Positions 40,838 to 48,586 of a stretch of DNA of 54,084 bases are shown piece after piece; position 1 is the first letter of the stretch, and the number at the start of each line of letters is the position of its first letter. Where the stretch lies: contig CAJTZK010000014.1 of the NCBI GenBank assembly GCA_910583785.1, positions 1-54,084 of the forward strand, in the 5' to 3' direction. Made by a program: the position numbers and the translations under genes. This DNA comes from an uncultured Oscillibacter sp. (lineage in GTDB: Bacteria > Bacillota > Clostridia > Oscillospirales > Oscillospiraceae). Under the pieces are notes generated by a model. That model saw nothing but the letters and a program-made list of their open reading frames with translations, was not told where the DNA came from and ran no database searches.

Positions 40838-41320
40838 ATGGAATACAAACTTCGAAAGACGGATGAGTGCGTCCTGATCTGCGACGGCGCAAGGGTCAGC
40901 GGGGACGTGTCCCTGGGCCGGGGCGTGAACATCTGGTACAACGCCGTCCTCCGGGGGGACGACGGGGCCATTAGCGTTGGGGAGGACACCAACATCCAGG
41001 ACTGCGCCGTCCTCCATGAGGAGACCCGGGTGGGCGCGGGATGCACCATTGGACATGGGGCCATTGTCCATGGGTGCACCATTGGGGACAACGTCCTGGT
41101 GGGCATGGGGGCGGTGGTCCTCAACGGCGCGAAGATTGGGGACGACTGCGTCGTGGGCGCCGGGGCCCTGGTTACCGGGAAGCTGGACGCCCCCGCCGGG
41201 TCCATGATCCTGGGGAGCCCCGCCAAGGTGGTCCGCCCCCTGACGGAGGCCGAGATAGAGGCGAACCGGGCCTCCACCCGGAATTACCTGGAGCTGGCGG
41301 CCCGGTGCCGCCGGGGCTGA
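40838..41320 (+). CDS. Gamma-carbonic-anhydrase-family hexapeptide protein
   Basis: 160 residues forming a left-handed beta-helix of hexapeptide repeats (VGAGCTIGHGAIVHGCTIGD) and a C-terminal helix. Candidate zinc ligands are H60, H73 and H78, with the H-x4-H spacing of the family. It resembles YrdA/PaaY-type proteins. Many homologues have no measured carbonic anhydrase activity, so the enzyme role is tentative. GAAACGAGG precedes the ATG. Confidence 0.9.
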   Translation: MEYKLRKTDECVLICDGARVSGDVSLGRGVNIWYNAVLRGDDGAISVGEDTNIQDCAVLHEETRVGAGCTIGHGAIVHGCTIGDNVLVGMGAVVLNGAKIGDDCVVGAGALVTGKLDAPAGSMILGSPAKVVRPLTEAEIEANRASTRNYLELAARCRRG

Positions 41321-41323
41321 GCC

Positions 41324-42472
41324 ATGGACTGGAACCGGGATCAAATAAAGCAGCGCCTGCTGGTGGCCTGCGGCGGCGTGGCCTTTTTCTGCGCCCTGCA
41401 AAACCTCCCCAGCCTGGCGGGGGCCCTCCGCTGGGTGCTGGGGGTCCTGGCCCCCTTCCTGGTGGGCGGGGCCATTGCCTTCGTTTTAAACGTCCCCATG
41501 CGGGCCATCGAGGCCTGCCTCCCCCGGGGGCGGCGGTGGAAGCCCCTCCGCCGTCCCCTGGCCCTCGTCCTGACCCTGGCGGCTATGACGGGCGTGGTGG
41601 CCCTGGCGGCCTGCGTCATCAGCCCGGGGATTGGCGGCGCGGTCCGTTCCATCACCAGCCAGCTGCCCGCCGCCATCCAGCGGATGCAGGAGCGGCTGGA
41701 GGCGGTGGAGTCCTGGCTCCCCCAGCTGGAGACCCTCGCGGCGGGCCTGGAATTCGACTGGAAGGCTCTCACGGAAAAGGCGGTCTCCCTGGTCCGGGAC
41801 TGGGGCGGTGGGCTGGTGTCCTCCGGCGGGGTTTTGATGGCGGGGGTGGTCAGCGGAGTCAGCACCTTTGTCATCGGGCTGATCTTCTCGTTTTACATCC
41901 TCCTGCAAAAGGAGCGCCTGGCCCGGCAGGGCCGCCAGGTCCTCTACGCCCTCCTGCCCGGGCCCTGGGCGGACAGGAGCCTGGAGGTTCTCCGCTTCTC
42001 GGGACGCACGTTTTCCAGCTTCCTCTCCGGCCAGTGCGTGGAGGCGGTGATTTTGGGGGCCCTCTTTGTGGCGGCCATGACGGTGTTCCGCATGCCCTAC
42101 GCCCTGCTGGTGGGGGTCCTCATTGCCCTGACGGCCCTGATTCCCGTGGTGGGGGCCTTCATTGGCTGCGTGGTGGGGGCGCTGCTGATTGCCGTGACGG
42201 ACCCCTGGCAGGCGGTGGGCTTTGTGGTCCTCTTCCTGGTGATCCAGCAGATTGAGGGGAACCTGATTTATCCCCACGTGGTGGGGAATTCCGTGGGCCT
42301 GCCCTCCATCTGGGTCCTGGCCGCCGTTACCCTGGGCGGCAAGCTGATGGGCATCGCGGGGATGCTGTTTTTCATTCCCCTGTGCTCCGTGCTGTATGCC
42401 CTCTTCCGGGGCTTTGTCAAGGCCCGCCTGGAGGCCCGGAAGGTCCCCCCGCGGAAATGGCGGGACCCCTGA
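41324..42472 (+). CDS. AI-2E family transporter (permease)
   Basis: 382 residues with about eight membrane helices, a periplasmic-type amphipathic middle (SITSQLPAAIQRMQERLEAVES) and the family segment QQIEGNLIYPHVVGNSVGLP. The start is three bases after the hexapeptide gene stop, so translation is coupled. Members include AI-2 exporters and ion antiporters; substrate is not inferable. Confidence 0.9.
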   Translation: MDWNRDQIKQRLLVACGGVAFFCALQNLPSLAGALRWVLGVLAPFLVGGAIAFVLNVPMRAIEACLPRGRRWKPLRRPLALVLTLAAMTGVVALAACVISPGIGGAVRSITSQLPAAIQRMQERLEAVESWLPQLETLAAGLEFDWKALTEKAVSLVRDWGGGLVSSGGVLMAGVVSGVSTFVIGLIFSFYILLQKERLARQGRQVLYALLPGPWADRSLEVLRFSGRTFSSFLSGQCVEAVILGALFVAAMTVFRMPYALLVGVLIALTALIPVVGAFIGCVVGALLIAVTDPWQAVGFVVLFLVIQQIEGNLIYPHVVGNSVGLPSIWVLAAVTLGGKLMGIAGMLFFIPLCSVLYALFRGFVKARLEARKVPPRKWRDP

Positions 42473-42480
42473 GCGCAAAA

Positions 42481-42515
42481 AAAGCCCTCCGGATATCCGG
42501 AGGGCTTTTGGTTTT
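42481..42515. terminator. Bidirectional terminator
   Basis: AAAGCCCTCCGGAT pairs with ATCCGGAGGGCTTTT. It is flanked by A-rich and T-rich tracts, between convergent genes. Confidence 0.9.
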
Positions 42516-42516
42516 G

Positions 42517-42882
42517 TTACGCGGCCGCTTTCCGGCCCAGGCTGGAGAAGAACGCCGCCAGGGCGGGCACGGAGAGGAGGCCCCAGAGGACCGCCGCCCC
42601 CATCAGGAGGGAGGGCATGCTGCCCGGCACCGCATCGTGGGGAATGACAAACCACAAAAGCCAGGCAAAGACGGCACAAAGCGGCAGGGCCCGGGGCTTC
42701 CGGGAGGCCATGACGCCCCCGGCCAGGGCCGAGAACAGCGCCCCCAGGAGCAGCGGGCGCAGGCTGATGAACGTGAAGCTGAAAGCCAGGGAAATCCGCA
42801 GCCAGAGCAAACACGGAGGCAGGGCCAGGACCAGCAGCAGGGCCAGGACAACGCTCTGCCAGGTCGGCCGGATCTTTGCCAT
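42517..42882 (-). CDS. Small integral membrane protein of unknown function
   Basis: 121 residues from the ATG at 42882, with AAAGGAG nine bases upstream. Four predicted membrane helices include VVLALLLVLALPPCLLWL, LLLGALFSALAGGVMA, LPLCAVFAWLLWFVI and LLMGAAVLWGLLSV. The chain ends in a short basic tail. I do not recognise the family. It has a strong promoter of its own and shares a terminator with the convergent transporter. Confidence 0.8.
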   Translation of the reverse strand: MAKIRPTWQSVVLALLLVLALPPCLLWLRISLAFSFTFISLRPLLLGALFSALAGGVMASRKPRALPLCAVFAWLLWFVIPHDAVPGSMPSLLMGAAVLWGLLSVPALAAFFSSLGRKAAA

Positions 42883-42916
42883 AGGGCACACACTCCTTTT
42901 GCCATTGGATAACATT

Positions 42917-42945
42917 AGTATAGAGCTCCGCCGGAATTTTGTCAA
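42917..42945 (-). promoter_or_regulatory. Promoter of the small membrane protein gene
   Basis: On the minus strand TTGACA (42945-42940), a 17-base spacer and TATACT (42922-42917). Confidence 0.85.
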
Positions 42946-42986
42946 GAAAACCCTAAAAAATTGTATTTTCCTCCGGGTTTCACAAT

Positions 42987-43207
42987 GCGGCGGCGTACCC
43001 CTTGCGGGTGCCCGGCGGCCCGCCTCCCCGGAACCTCCATGCTGCCCATGGCCCATTCCCCCGGGCCTTTTTTCGGCAGGCCATTTTCATAATGGGAATA
43101 TTCCGGTAGAACGGAAACCTCTCTTTGTGGGGCCTGACCCCCAGGCCAGGCCATTCCCCCAGGGATTGCCCTTCTACCGATAGAACACCCTGCAGGGGCG
43201 GACCTCT
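42987..43207 (+). repeat. Compound dispersed repeats upstream of the XRE gene
   Basis: Positions 42987-43022 repeat 12572-12607 with one mismatch. Positions 43126-43190 carry GTGGGGCCTGACCCCCAGG, CCATTCC, GGGATTGCCCTTCTA and ATAGAACACCCTG, matching parts of 301-372 and 40720-40790. A GGGGCGGACC block follows. There is no gene between 42883 and 43338. Confidence 0.7.
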
Positions 43208-43248
43208 GCACAGCTCTTGGCGGCGGTTAAAAACACCAAAATTCCAAC

Positions 43249-43322
43249 TTGACAATTTTCCTTGTCAGTGCTATGCTATAGTTGACAATGATACTTGTCA
43301 ATCTGACAACCGCCCTTGTCAA
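43249..43322 (+). promoter_or_regulatory. Promoter with three phased TTGACAA-N6-TTGTCAA operators
   Basis: The promoter is TTGACA (43249-43254), a 17-base spacer and TATGCT (43272-43277). Three dyads are present: 43249-43267 (TTGACAA-N6-TTGTCA), 43282-43301 (perfect TTGACAA-N6-TTGTCAA) and 43303-43322 (CTGACAA-N6-TTGTCAA). The first overlaps the -35 and the second the start site. Centres are 33 and 21 bases apart, about three and two helical turns, so all face one side. Autoregulation by the downstream XRE protein is inferred. Confidence 0.8.
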
Positions 43323-43338
43323 AGAAAGGAGCCCACCC

Positions 43339-43554
43339 ATGCCCTTAACCAATCGGCTGAAAGAGCACCGGGCCCGCCTGGGGGTGAACCAGCAGGAGCT
43401 GGGACGCCTTGCGGGGGTCTCCCGGCAGACCATCAGCCAAATTGAGCGGGGGGACTATTCCCCCTCCGTGACGCTGGCCCTGAAGCTGGCGAAGATCTGC
43501 GCCGTGCGGGTCGAAGACATCTTTACCTATCAGGAGGACGAAACCCATGAATGA
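43339..43554 (+). CDS. XRE-family helix-turn-helix repressor
   Basis: 71 residues: a single Cro/CI-type HTH (NQQELGRLAGVSRQTISQIE) and the PSVTLALKLAKICAVRVEDIF tail, close to the minimal YvaO/YgzD-type regulators. AAAGGAG seven bases upstream of the ATG at 43339 sets the start. It overlaps the next gene by 8 bases and is preceded by three dyads, so it probably represses its own operon. Such small regulators are often paired with DUF3169 or similar membrane proteins. Confidence 0.93.
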   Translation: MPLTNRLKEHRARLGVNQQELGRLAGVSRQTISQIERGDYSPSVTLALKLAKICAVRVEDIFTYQEDETHE

Positions 43555-44305
43555 GAAAAGCGAGAACCGGAAGGCCCTGCCTAAATTCACCTTGTCCCTG
43601 CTGGGCTCTTTGCTGGTGGGCGGCGTAATCGGCTTTGCCATTGGCCTTTCCCGGGCCATGGGCCTGGATACCGCCGCCCTGGCGGAGGGGCTGGGGGCTA
43701 TCCTGGCGGCGGTTACCCCCTGGGGCATCCCCGCTACCTCGGCGCTGACCCTGGGGGGCTGCTTCTTCCTCTACCGTTCCGCCGCGAGGAAGTTTGCCGC
43801 CTGGGACGGCGGGGACGAGGACGAGACCTCGGAGTCCATTGACGCCGCCTTGAGCTGGGTCCTGCTTCTCAGCGCGGTGCAGCTGCTGTTCAACCTGTTT
43901 TTCCTGTCCGCCTTCTGCGTCTATTGGATGGACAGGGACATCCGGGCCCTGTCCCTGGTGGGGGTCTTTCTTCTCTCCTGCGGGCTGGTGGTGTTCGCCC
44001 AGCAGAAGACCATTGACCTGGAGCGGAAGATGAACCCGGAGAAGCGGGGCAGCGTCTACGACTCGAAGTTCCAGAAAAAGTGGCTGGACAGCTGCGACGA
44101 GTCGGAGCGGCGCCAGATCGGCGAGGCCAGCCGCCGGGCCTATATGGTTACCAGCCGCGTGTGCCTGGGGCTGTGGCTGGTCCTGGTGGTGTTGAGCCTG
44201 GTTGTTGAGATAAGCCTCCTCCCCGTTTTTGTGCTCCTCCTGGTTTGGGGAACCATGCAGGTGACGTATACCCTGGAGTGCATCCGCCTGGGGAAAGGAA
44301 ATTAA
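43547..44305 (+). CDS. DUF3169-like membrane protein
   Basis: 252 residues with about six membrane helices: two N-terminal, two central (WVLLLSAVQLLFNLFFLSAF, LSLVGVFLLSCGLVVFAQQ) and two C-terminal. Between them is the conserved QKTIDLERKMNPEKRGSVYD...KKWLDSCDESERRQIGEAS segment. It is co-transcribed with the XRE regulator. The role of the family is not known. Its partnership with a dedicated repressor suggests inducible expression. Confidence 0.87.
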   Translation: MNEKSENRKALPKFTLSLLGSLLVGGVIGFAIGLSRAMGLDTAALAEGLGAILAAVTPWGIPATSALTLGGCFFLYRSAARKFAAWDGGDEDETSESIDAALSWVLLLSAVQLLFNLFFLSAFCVYWMDRDIRALSLVGVFLLSCGLVVFAQQKTIDLERKMNPEKRGSVYDSKFQKKWLDSCDESERRQIGEASRRAYMVTSRVCLGLWLVLVVLSLVVEISLLPVFVLLLVWGTMQVTYTLECIRLGKGN

Positions 44306-44372
44306 AAGCTGCTTACATAAAGTATATCATAAATTAATAAATAAACTATTAAATTAAAAAGGAGAAAGCAGT

Positions 44373-44534
44373 ATGTACGAGTACAAGGTCCTGACCCTGA
44401 CGCTCCGGGAAATGGAAAAGTGCTTGAACCAACACGCCAAGGAGGGCTGGCGTCTGGCGGCGCAGTCCCTCAATATGAGCGTGGGCGTCGTCGTGGGCGC
44501 GATAGTCACCCTGGAGCGGAAAATTGCGGAATGA
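44373..44534 (+). CDS. DUF4177-like small protein
   Basis: 53 residues starting MYEYKVLTLTLREMEKCLNQ and containing AKEGWRL, the signature of DUF4177 proteins (strand-helix-strand), then VGVVVGAIVTLERKI. AAAAAGGAG precedes the ATG. It lies 67 bases after the DUF3169 gene across an AT-rich gap (44306-44372) and may be part of the same operon. Function is unknown. Confidence 0.8.
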   Translation: MYEYKVLTLTLREMEKCLNQHAKEGWRLAAQSLNMSVGVVVGAIVTLERKIAE

Positions 44535-44564
44535 GAAGGGCCCGCCCGGCCCCATCCGGTTCAC

Positions 44565-44625
44565 AGCGGAAAAACCAGTGGGGCCTGCCCCCCTGGCCAG
44601 GCCATTCCTCGGATTTGGGAACAGC
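44565..44625 (+). repeat. Dispersed repeat, GTGGGGCCTG family
   Basis: GTGGGGCCTGCCCCCCTGG followed by CCAGGCCATTCC, the fourth copy of the block seen near 333, 40749 and 43126. Confidence 0.65.
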
Positions 44626-44686
44626 TTGGCCAGGGAAGCAGACCCCATATAGCACATAGGGATTGCTTCTTACATTCTGTTTGCGC

Positions 44687-45346
44687 TCAGGCCCCCTCTT
44701 CTGCTTCCGCTGGAGGCGCCTCCTCCGGCGGCGCTACCCCCGGGACCCGCTCAAAGGCGAATTCCCCGCTGGTCCTCCGCCCGTGGACTAGGATGGTGTA
44801 GTCCCCCGTCCGGGCAATCTCCAGGGACTGGTCCCCGTTCAGCACCGCGTCTTCCAAGAGGGTCTCCCCGTCCCCGCCGCTGATCTCCACCTCCAGCCAG
44901 CCGCCGTAGGTGTCAATCCGGCCCTCCAGCACATCGCCCCGGTTCAGCCGGAGGGTGTGGGAGTCAAAGCCGTTGAAGAACTCGTAGTCCATGCGGTAGC
45001 AGGTTTCGTCGGCGTAACGGGAGCAATTGCTGGCGTTGAAAAATTCCCCGTTCTCATAGGCCCAGGCGGCGGCGTAGAACACCATGGCCGCCCCCACCAG
45101 CAGAAAGCAGAGAAGCATCCCCAGCCAGTCGTACTTGACCCTTCCGCCGCCCCGGGCGGAGAACAGGGTCTCCGCCCCCAGGGCCACCAGAATCAGGGGC
45201 GAGGCCTTCAGCAGCCAGCCGATCTCCACCTGGGGCCACAGCAGGGAGGCCAGCATTCCGCACCCCGCCGCCACCAGGACGACCCCCAGGGTGAAGGTCC
45301 CCACCCGGCGCTGGGGGCGGACCGCCGTGGTCTCACTGGCCGTCAT
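44687..45346 (-). CDS. Membrane protein with extracytoplasmic beta domain, sigma operon
   Basis: 219 residues from the ATG at 45346. Three membrane helices (about residues 17-105) are followed by a soluble C-terminal domain with SHTLRLNRGDVLEGRIDTYG, GWLEVEISGGDGETLLED and GDYTILVHGRRTSGEFAFE. That pattern resembles small beta-sandwich domains binding surface ligands. The Pro/Glu-rich tail is likely flexible. The start overlaps the upstream gene by 14 bases. It is the last gene of the ECF sigma operon; function unknown. Confidence 0.75.
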   Translation of the reverse strand: MTASETTAVRPQRRVGTFTLGVVLVAAGCGMLASLLWPQVEIGWLLKASPLILVALGAETLFSARGGGRVKYDWLGMLLCFLLVGAAMVFYAAAWAYENGEFFNASNCSRYADETCYRMDYEFFNGFDSHTLRLNRGDVLEGRIDTYGGWLEVEISGGDGETLLEDAVLNGDQSLEIARTGDYTILVHGRRTSGEFAFERVPGVAPPEEAPPAEAEEGA

Positions 45347-46100
45347 GGTCCGCCTCCCGGCCCTCGGCCTCTTCCCGCTCAAACTTCTCCACGTTAAACT
45401 CGGACTTCCACTCCAGGGTCACGGGCTGGGGCTCCGTCTCCTCCTGGGGGACCTCCGGGGCCTGGGGCTCCGGGTCCTCATGGAAGCGCTCCTCCGCTCT
45501 GGCCCAGGGGGTATCCGCCCTTCTGGGGGGCTCTGCCGGGCCCTGGGGAGGGGTGTAGGGGGGGTCCTCCTCGTCCCTGGGGGCCTTGGGCCCCTTGATG
45601 AACCAGATGCCCAGGGCGATGATCAGCACTGTGCCCAGGACGCGGGGCATATCCCAGACCAGCAGGTCGTAGAGCCAGTCGATGAGCCAGACATGCCGGA
45701 AGGGGGCCAGCAGACTCCTGGCGAAGATCATGTAAAGGCTGTACGCCCCCACCGCCACCAGCAGCCAGCCGATGAGACTCCCCCGGCGGTTGAGAATCCG
45801 GGTCAGCTTCCGGGCGTCCATGTCGGAAAGGCCGAACAGGAACTCGTCCTCCGGGGCCCCGCCGTCCCGGAGCTGGCGGCGGAGGTTGAAGCTGTCAAAG
45901 AACGAATAGGCCCACAGGGGCGCCACCAGCACCGTCAGCGCCCCCATCTCCAGAAAGACCGCGATAAAAGTCAGAGCGCAGAAGATGATCATCTGGGAGA
46001 TGCCCCGCTTCATGTAGCCCAGGCACATCTGCCCGCAGCCGGGGACGCAGGACCAGATCAGATACCAGCAGTTCCAAAAGAGTTTCCGAATGGCTTTCAT
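45333..46100 (-). CDS. Polytopic membrane protein of the ECF sigma operon
   Basis: 255 residues. The N-terminus, MKAIRKLFWNCWYLIWSCVP followed by GCGQMCLGYMKRGI, is TM2-like. About four membrane helices follow, then a roughly 80-residue Pro/Glu-rich cytoplasmic tail. It resembles the membrane proteins found beside ECF sigma/anti-sigma pairs in Oscillospiraceae. A sensory or envelope role is possible but unsupported. The start overlaps the anti-sigma stop by 4 bases. Confidence 0.75.
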   Translation of the reverse strand: MKAIRKLFWNCWYLIWSCVPGCGQMCLGYMKRGISQMIIFCALTFIAVFLEMGALTVLVAPLWAYSFFDSFNLRRQLRDGGAPEDEFLFGLSDMDARKLTRILNRRGSLIGWLLVAVGAYSLYMIFARSLLAPFRHVWLIDWLYDLLVWDMPRVLGTVLIIALGIWFIKGPKAPRDEEDPPYTPPQGPAEPPRRADTPWARAEERFHEDPEPQAPEVPQEETEPQPVTLEWKSEFNVEKFEREEAEGREADHDGQ

Positions 46101-46570
46101 GCCTTGTTTCCTCCTTCTATCATGCGGCGGGTACTGAGCCCGTCAAAGAAATCCGAGAGTCCCCCCACGGCCTCCCGCAGGGTATCGCTGACCCCTCCGG
46201 TCAGCTCCGTCAGCTGCCGGGAGACGCTGGGCCGGTCCTCCGGCAAAGCGGGCCGGGTGAACTCCACCCGTTCCCCGCCCCAGAGCACCGTCAGCGCCAG
46301 GGCCACGGCGGCCGCCGCCGTGGCGTACCGGCTGGTGACCAGGCGGATGGCCCGGCTGCGGATCCGGCTCCGGAGGGCCTGTTGGCAGGACCGCTCCGGG
46401 ACCAGCAGGGCCCCGTCCTCCAGGGCCAGGGTATACCTTTGTAAACACTCGTCGCAGAACGCCAGGTGCTCCGCGATCTCCAGCCGCTCCAGCTCGCTGA
46501 AGCAGTCCCCGTTCCGGGCCAGGGCCTCCAGGGCGCGGCTGCTCAGATGTCCGTCCTCACGGAATACCAT
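46097..46570 (-). CDS. Zinc-finger anti-sigma factor
   Basis: 157 residues from the ATG at 46570 (AAAGGAG upstream). The N-terminal zinc finger has HLAFCDEC (H-x3-C-x2-C), followed by a basic stretch, one membrane helix (ATAAAAVALALTVLWGG) and a short extracytoplasmic tail with an amphipathic helix. It is expected to sequester the co-encoded ECF sigma factor, whose gene it overlaps by 14 bases. Confidence 0.85.
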   Translation of the reverse strand: MVFREDGHLSSRALEALARNGDCFSELERLEIAEHLAFCDECLQRYTLALEDGALLVPERSCQQALRSRIRSRAIRLVTSRYATAAAAVALALTVLWGGERVEFTRPALPEDRPSVSRQLTELTGGVSDTLREAVGGLSDFFDGLSTRRMIEGGNKA

Positions 46571-47078
46571 GCCTTCCACTCCTTTCCAATGCCTCCCGCA
46601 GCAGCTTCTTGCCCCGGGAGAGCTGTGTATAGATGGTCTTCACGGGCCTGCCCAGGGCCAGGGAGGCCTCTTCCGGGGACTGCTCCTCCAGAAGGCACAG
46701 GCGGCACACCTGGCGGTAGGGCTCCTTCAGGTCCTGGATTGCCTTGAAAATCTCCGCCTCCCCGCTCCGCCGGAGCACGGCCTCCTCGGCGGGCGGAGCC
46801 AGGCCCCGGGCCAGCTCCTCCTCCCCGGGGAGCACCGTCCGGCGGTTCCAGGCGCTCTGGAGGTGGTCCTTGGCCTTGTTGGCGGCAATGCGGCTGAGCC
46901 ACTGGCGTTCGTAACCCTCCGGCATGCCCTCCCGGTGGAGATAGGCGGAGAGGAAAGTCTCCTGGACCAGGTCCTCCGCCGCCGCGGCGTCCCGGACCAG
47001 CTGGTAGCAGACGGTGTACACCAGCCGCTCATATTGCAGGACCAGCTCCGTAAACTGGCCCTTTGTCATGACAGCCAC
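46557..47078 (-). CDS. ECF-type RNA polymerase sigma factor
   Basis: 173 residues. Region 2 (AAAAEDLVQETFLSAYLHRE, RQWLSRIAANKAKDHL) and region 4 (LKEPYRQVCRLCLLEEQSPEEASLALGRPVKTIYTQLSRGKKLL) are complete. The start is GTG 47078, with ATG 47069 as the alternative. It heads an operon with its anti-sigma factor and two membrane proteins. No certain autoregulatory promoter was identified upstream. Confidence 0.88.
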   Translation of the reverse strand: MAVMTKGQFTELVLQYERLVYTVCYQLVRDAAAAEDLVQETFLSAYLHREGMPEGYERQWLSRIAANKAKDHLQSAWNRRTVLPGEEELARGLAPPAEEAVLRRSGEAEIFKAIQDLKEPYRQVCRLCLLEEQSPEEASLALGRPVKTIYTQLSRGKKLLREALERSGRHGIP

Positions 47079-47236
47079 GCCGTCTCACCACCCCCTCCTC
47101 AGGGCCGCCGGAATGTATTCCCGGCGGTCCTCTGTCGTCCGACACCCATCATACGGTACAGGGCTTCCGGATTCTTCAAAAAAGAGAAAAAATTTTTTGT
47201 GCCCCAGCCGGAGAGAGGACGGCCCGGCGGAAGTTC

Positions 47237-47402
47237 TATTCAGCAATGAATAAGTTCTATTCAACAATGAATAATCCGGCGGAATCCAGCGGGTTTTTGC
47301 ACGGTTTACACAGAAAGCCCGTCCCCCGGGCCCGCAATTTACACAAGGCCGCCCCCTTGGGCCCGGCATTCCGTGCCCCAAGCTGCTATTCAAAAATGAA
47401 TA
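47237..47402. promoter_or_regulatory. Three TATTCA-N4-TGAATA palindromes
   Basis: Exact 16-base dyads lie at 47237-47252 and 47258-47273 (21 bases apart, two helical turns) and at 47387-47402. They lie in the 510-base gap between the divergent ECF sigma operon and the butyrate cluster, in otherwise GC-rich sequence. They look like binding sites for an unidentified dimeric regulator. The rest of 47079-47588 contains no gene. Confidence 0.65.
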
Positions 47403-47506
47403 GCGCTTCCAAATTCCGGAGGAAGCCCTCTCCCAAACGTAGAAATTTCCCTTCGTTTTTTTGGCAATCTGAACAGGAAACTGGCCGGAACGGCAGAAAC
47501 TGCGGC

Positions 47507-47536
47507 TTGCGGAATTGGCACGGGAGTTGCTATAAT
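47507..47536 (+). promoter_or_regulatory. Promoter of the butyrate cluster
   Basis: TTGCGG (47507-47512), an 18-base spacer and TATAAT (47531-47536), with an extended -10 TGC immediately upstream. Confidence 0.7.
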
Positions 47537-47588
47537 TAAGCGTTGGACAAAACGGGGCCGGCCCCGAAAAATGAAGGAGGAACCCAAT

Positions 47589-48389
47589 ATGTACCAGACC
47601 ATCCGCTATGAAAAGAACGGCAGCATCGGGATTGCCACCATCAACCGTCCCGAGGCGCTGAACGCCCTGAATTCCCAAGTGATCTCCGACCTGGAGGCGT
47701 TGATGAACGAGGTAGAGAAGGACACGGAGCTCCGGGCCTTCATCCTCACGGGCGAGGGCCGCTCCTTCGTGGCCGGGGCCGACATCGGCGAGCAGAAGCC
47801 CATGGACGTTGGGCAGGGCCGCAAGTGGGGCCAGCGGGGCAGCGCCCTGTTCCGCCGCATCGAGAAGCTGGAAATTCCCACTATCGCGGCGGTGAACGGC
47901 TTTGCCCTGGGCGGTGGCTGTGAGATTGCCATGGCCTGTGACATCATCCTGGCCGCCGGGCCCAACGCCGAGGGCAAGGGCGGCGCCAAGTTCGGCCAGC
48001 CCGAGGTGGGCCTGGGCATCACTCCCGGCTTCTCCGGCACCCAGCGGCTCCCCCGCCGGGTTGGAATCGCCAAGGCCAAGGAGCTGATTTTCTCCGGCAA
48101 GGTCATCGGCGCCGAGGAGGCCAAGGCCATCGGCCTGGTGAACGAGGTTTACGCCCCCGAGGAGCTGCTGGACGCCGCCGTGAAGATGGCCCAGTCCTTC
48201 GCGGCCAACGCCCCCATCGCGGTCAAGTACTCCAAGGCCTGCATTGACCGCGGGCTCCAGATGGACATTGACGACGGCATCGCCCTGGAAAACGAGCTCT
48301 TCGCCATGTGCTTTGCCACCGAGGACCAGAAAGAGGGCATGGGCGCCTTCCTGGAGAAGCGGAAAGAGAAGCACTTCCAGAACAAGTAA
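47589..48389 (+). CDS. crt: Enoyl-CoA hydratase (crotonase)
   Basis: 266 residues, crotonase superfamily. The oxyanion-hole segments are GRSFVAGADIGEQ and NGFALGGGCEIAMACD. The glutamate-bearing FGQPEVGLGITPGFSGTQRL follows. It hydrates crotonyl-CoA reversibly to 3-hydroxybutyryl-CoA. AAGGAGG eight bases before the ATG at 47589 fixes the start. It is the first gene of the butyrate cluster. The 3-hydroxybutyryl-CoA dehydrogenase and thiolase are not in the window. Confidence 0.93.
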   Translation: MYQTIRYEKNGSIGIATINRPEALNALNSQVISDLEALMNEVEKDTELRAFILTGEGRSFVAGADIGEQKPMDVGQGRKWGQRGSALFRRIEKLEIPTIAAVNGFALGGGCEIAMACDIILAAGPNAEGKGGAKFGQPEVGLGITPGFSGTQRLPRRVGIAKAKELIFSGKVIGAEEAKAIGLVNEVYAPEELLDAAVKMAQSFAANAPIAVKYSKACIDRGLQMDIDDGIALENELFAMCFATEDQKEGMGAFLEKRKEKHFQNK

Positions 48390-48565
48390 TAATGGATAAT
48401 TGATAATGGACAATGGACAATGAGGCGCTTGGGGGAGCTGGTCTTTCTGAGCGCGCGTTGTCCGTAAGGAGGCGGAAGGGGTCTGCGAAGGCTGGGCCCG
48501 CTGAGAGGGAGTGCCTCCAGGTTAACTCCCATTATCAATTGTCAATTATCCATTGTCAATTCAAA
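48390..48565. mobile_element. MITE-like element between crt and the CoA-transferase gene
   Basis: About 175 bases with AT-rich terminal inverted repeats. The left arm has AATGGATAATTGATAATGG; the right arm, read in reverse, has AATGGATAATTGACAATTG. The interior is GC-rich with no start or ribosome site of its own. The crt stop abuts the left arm, and the ribosome site of the next gene lies right after the right arm. The reading frame of the downstream gene stays open through it. Confidence 0.6.
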
Positions 48566-48586
48566 AAGCAAAGGAGTTCGGAAAGC

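Noticed and set aside
47247..47263. ArgR box formed by the facing halves of two palindromes
   Set aside because: TGAAT and ATTCA are 7 bases apart rather than the 4 of an ARG box. The repeating unit is clearly the opposite arrangement, TATTCA-N4-TGAATA.
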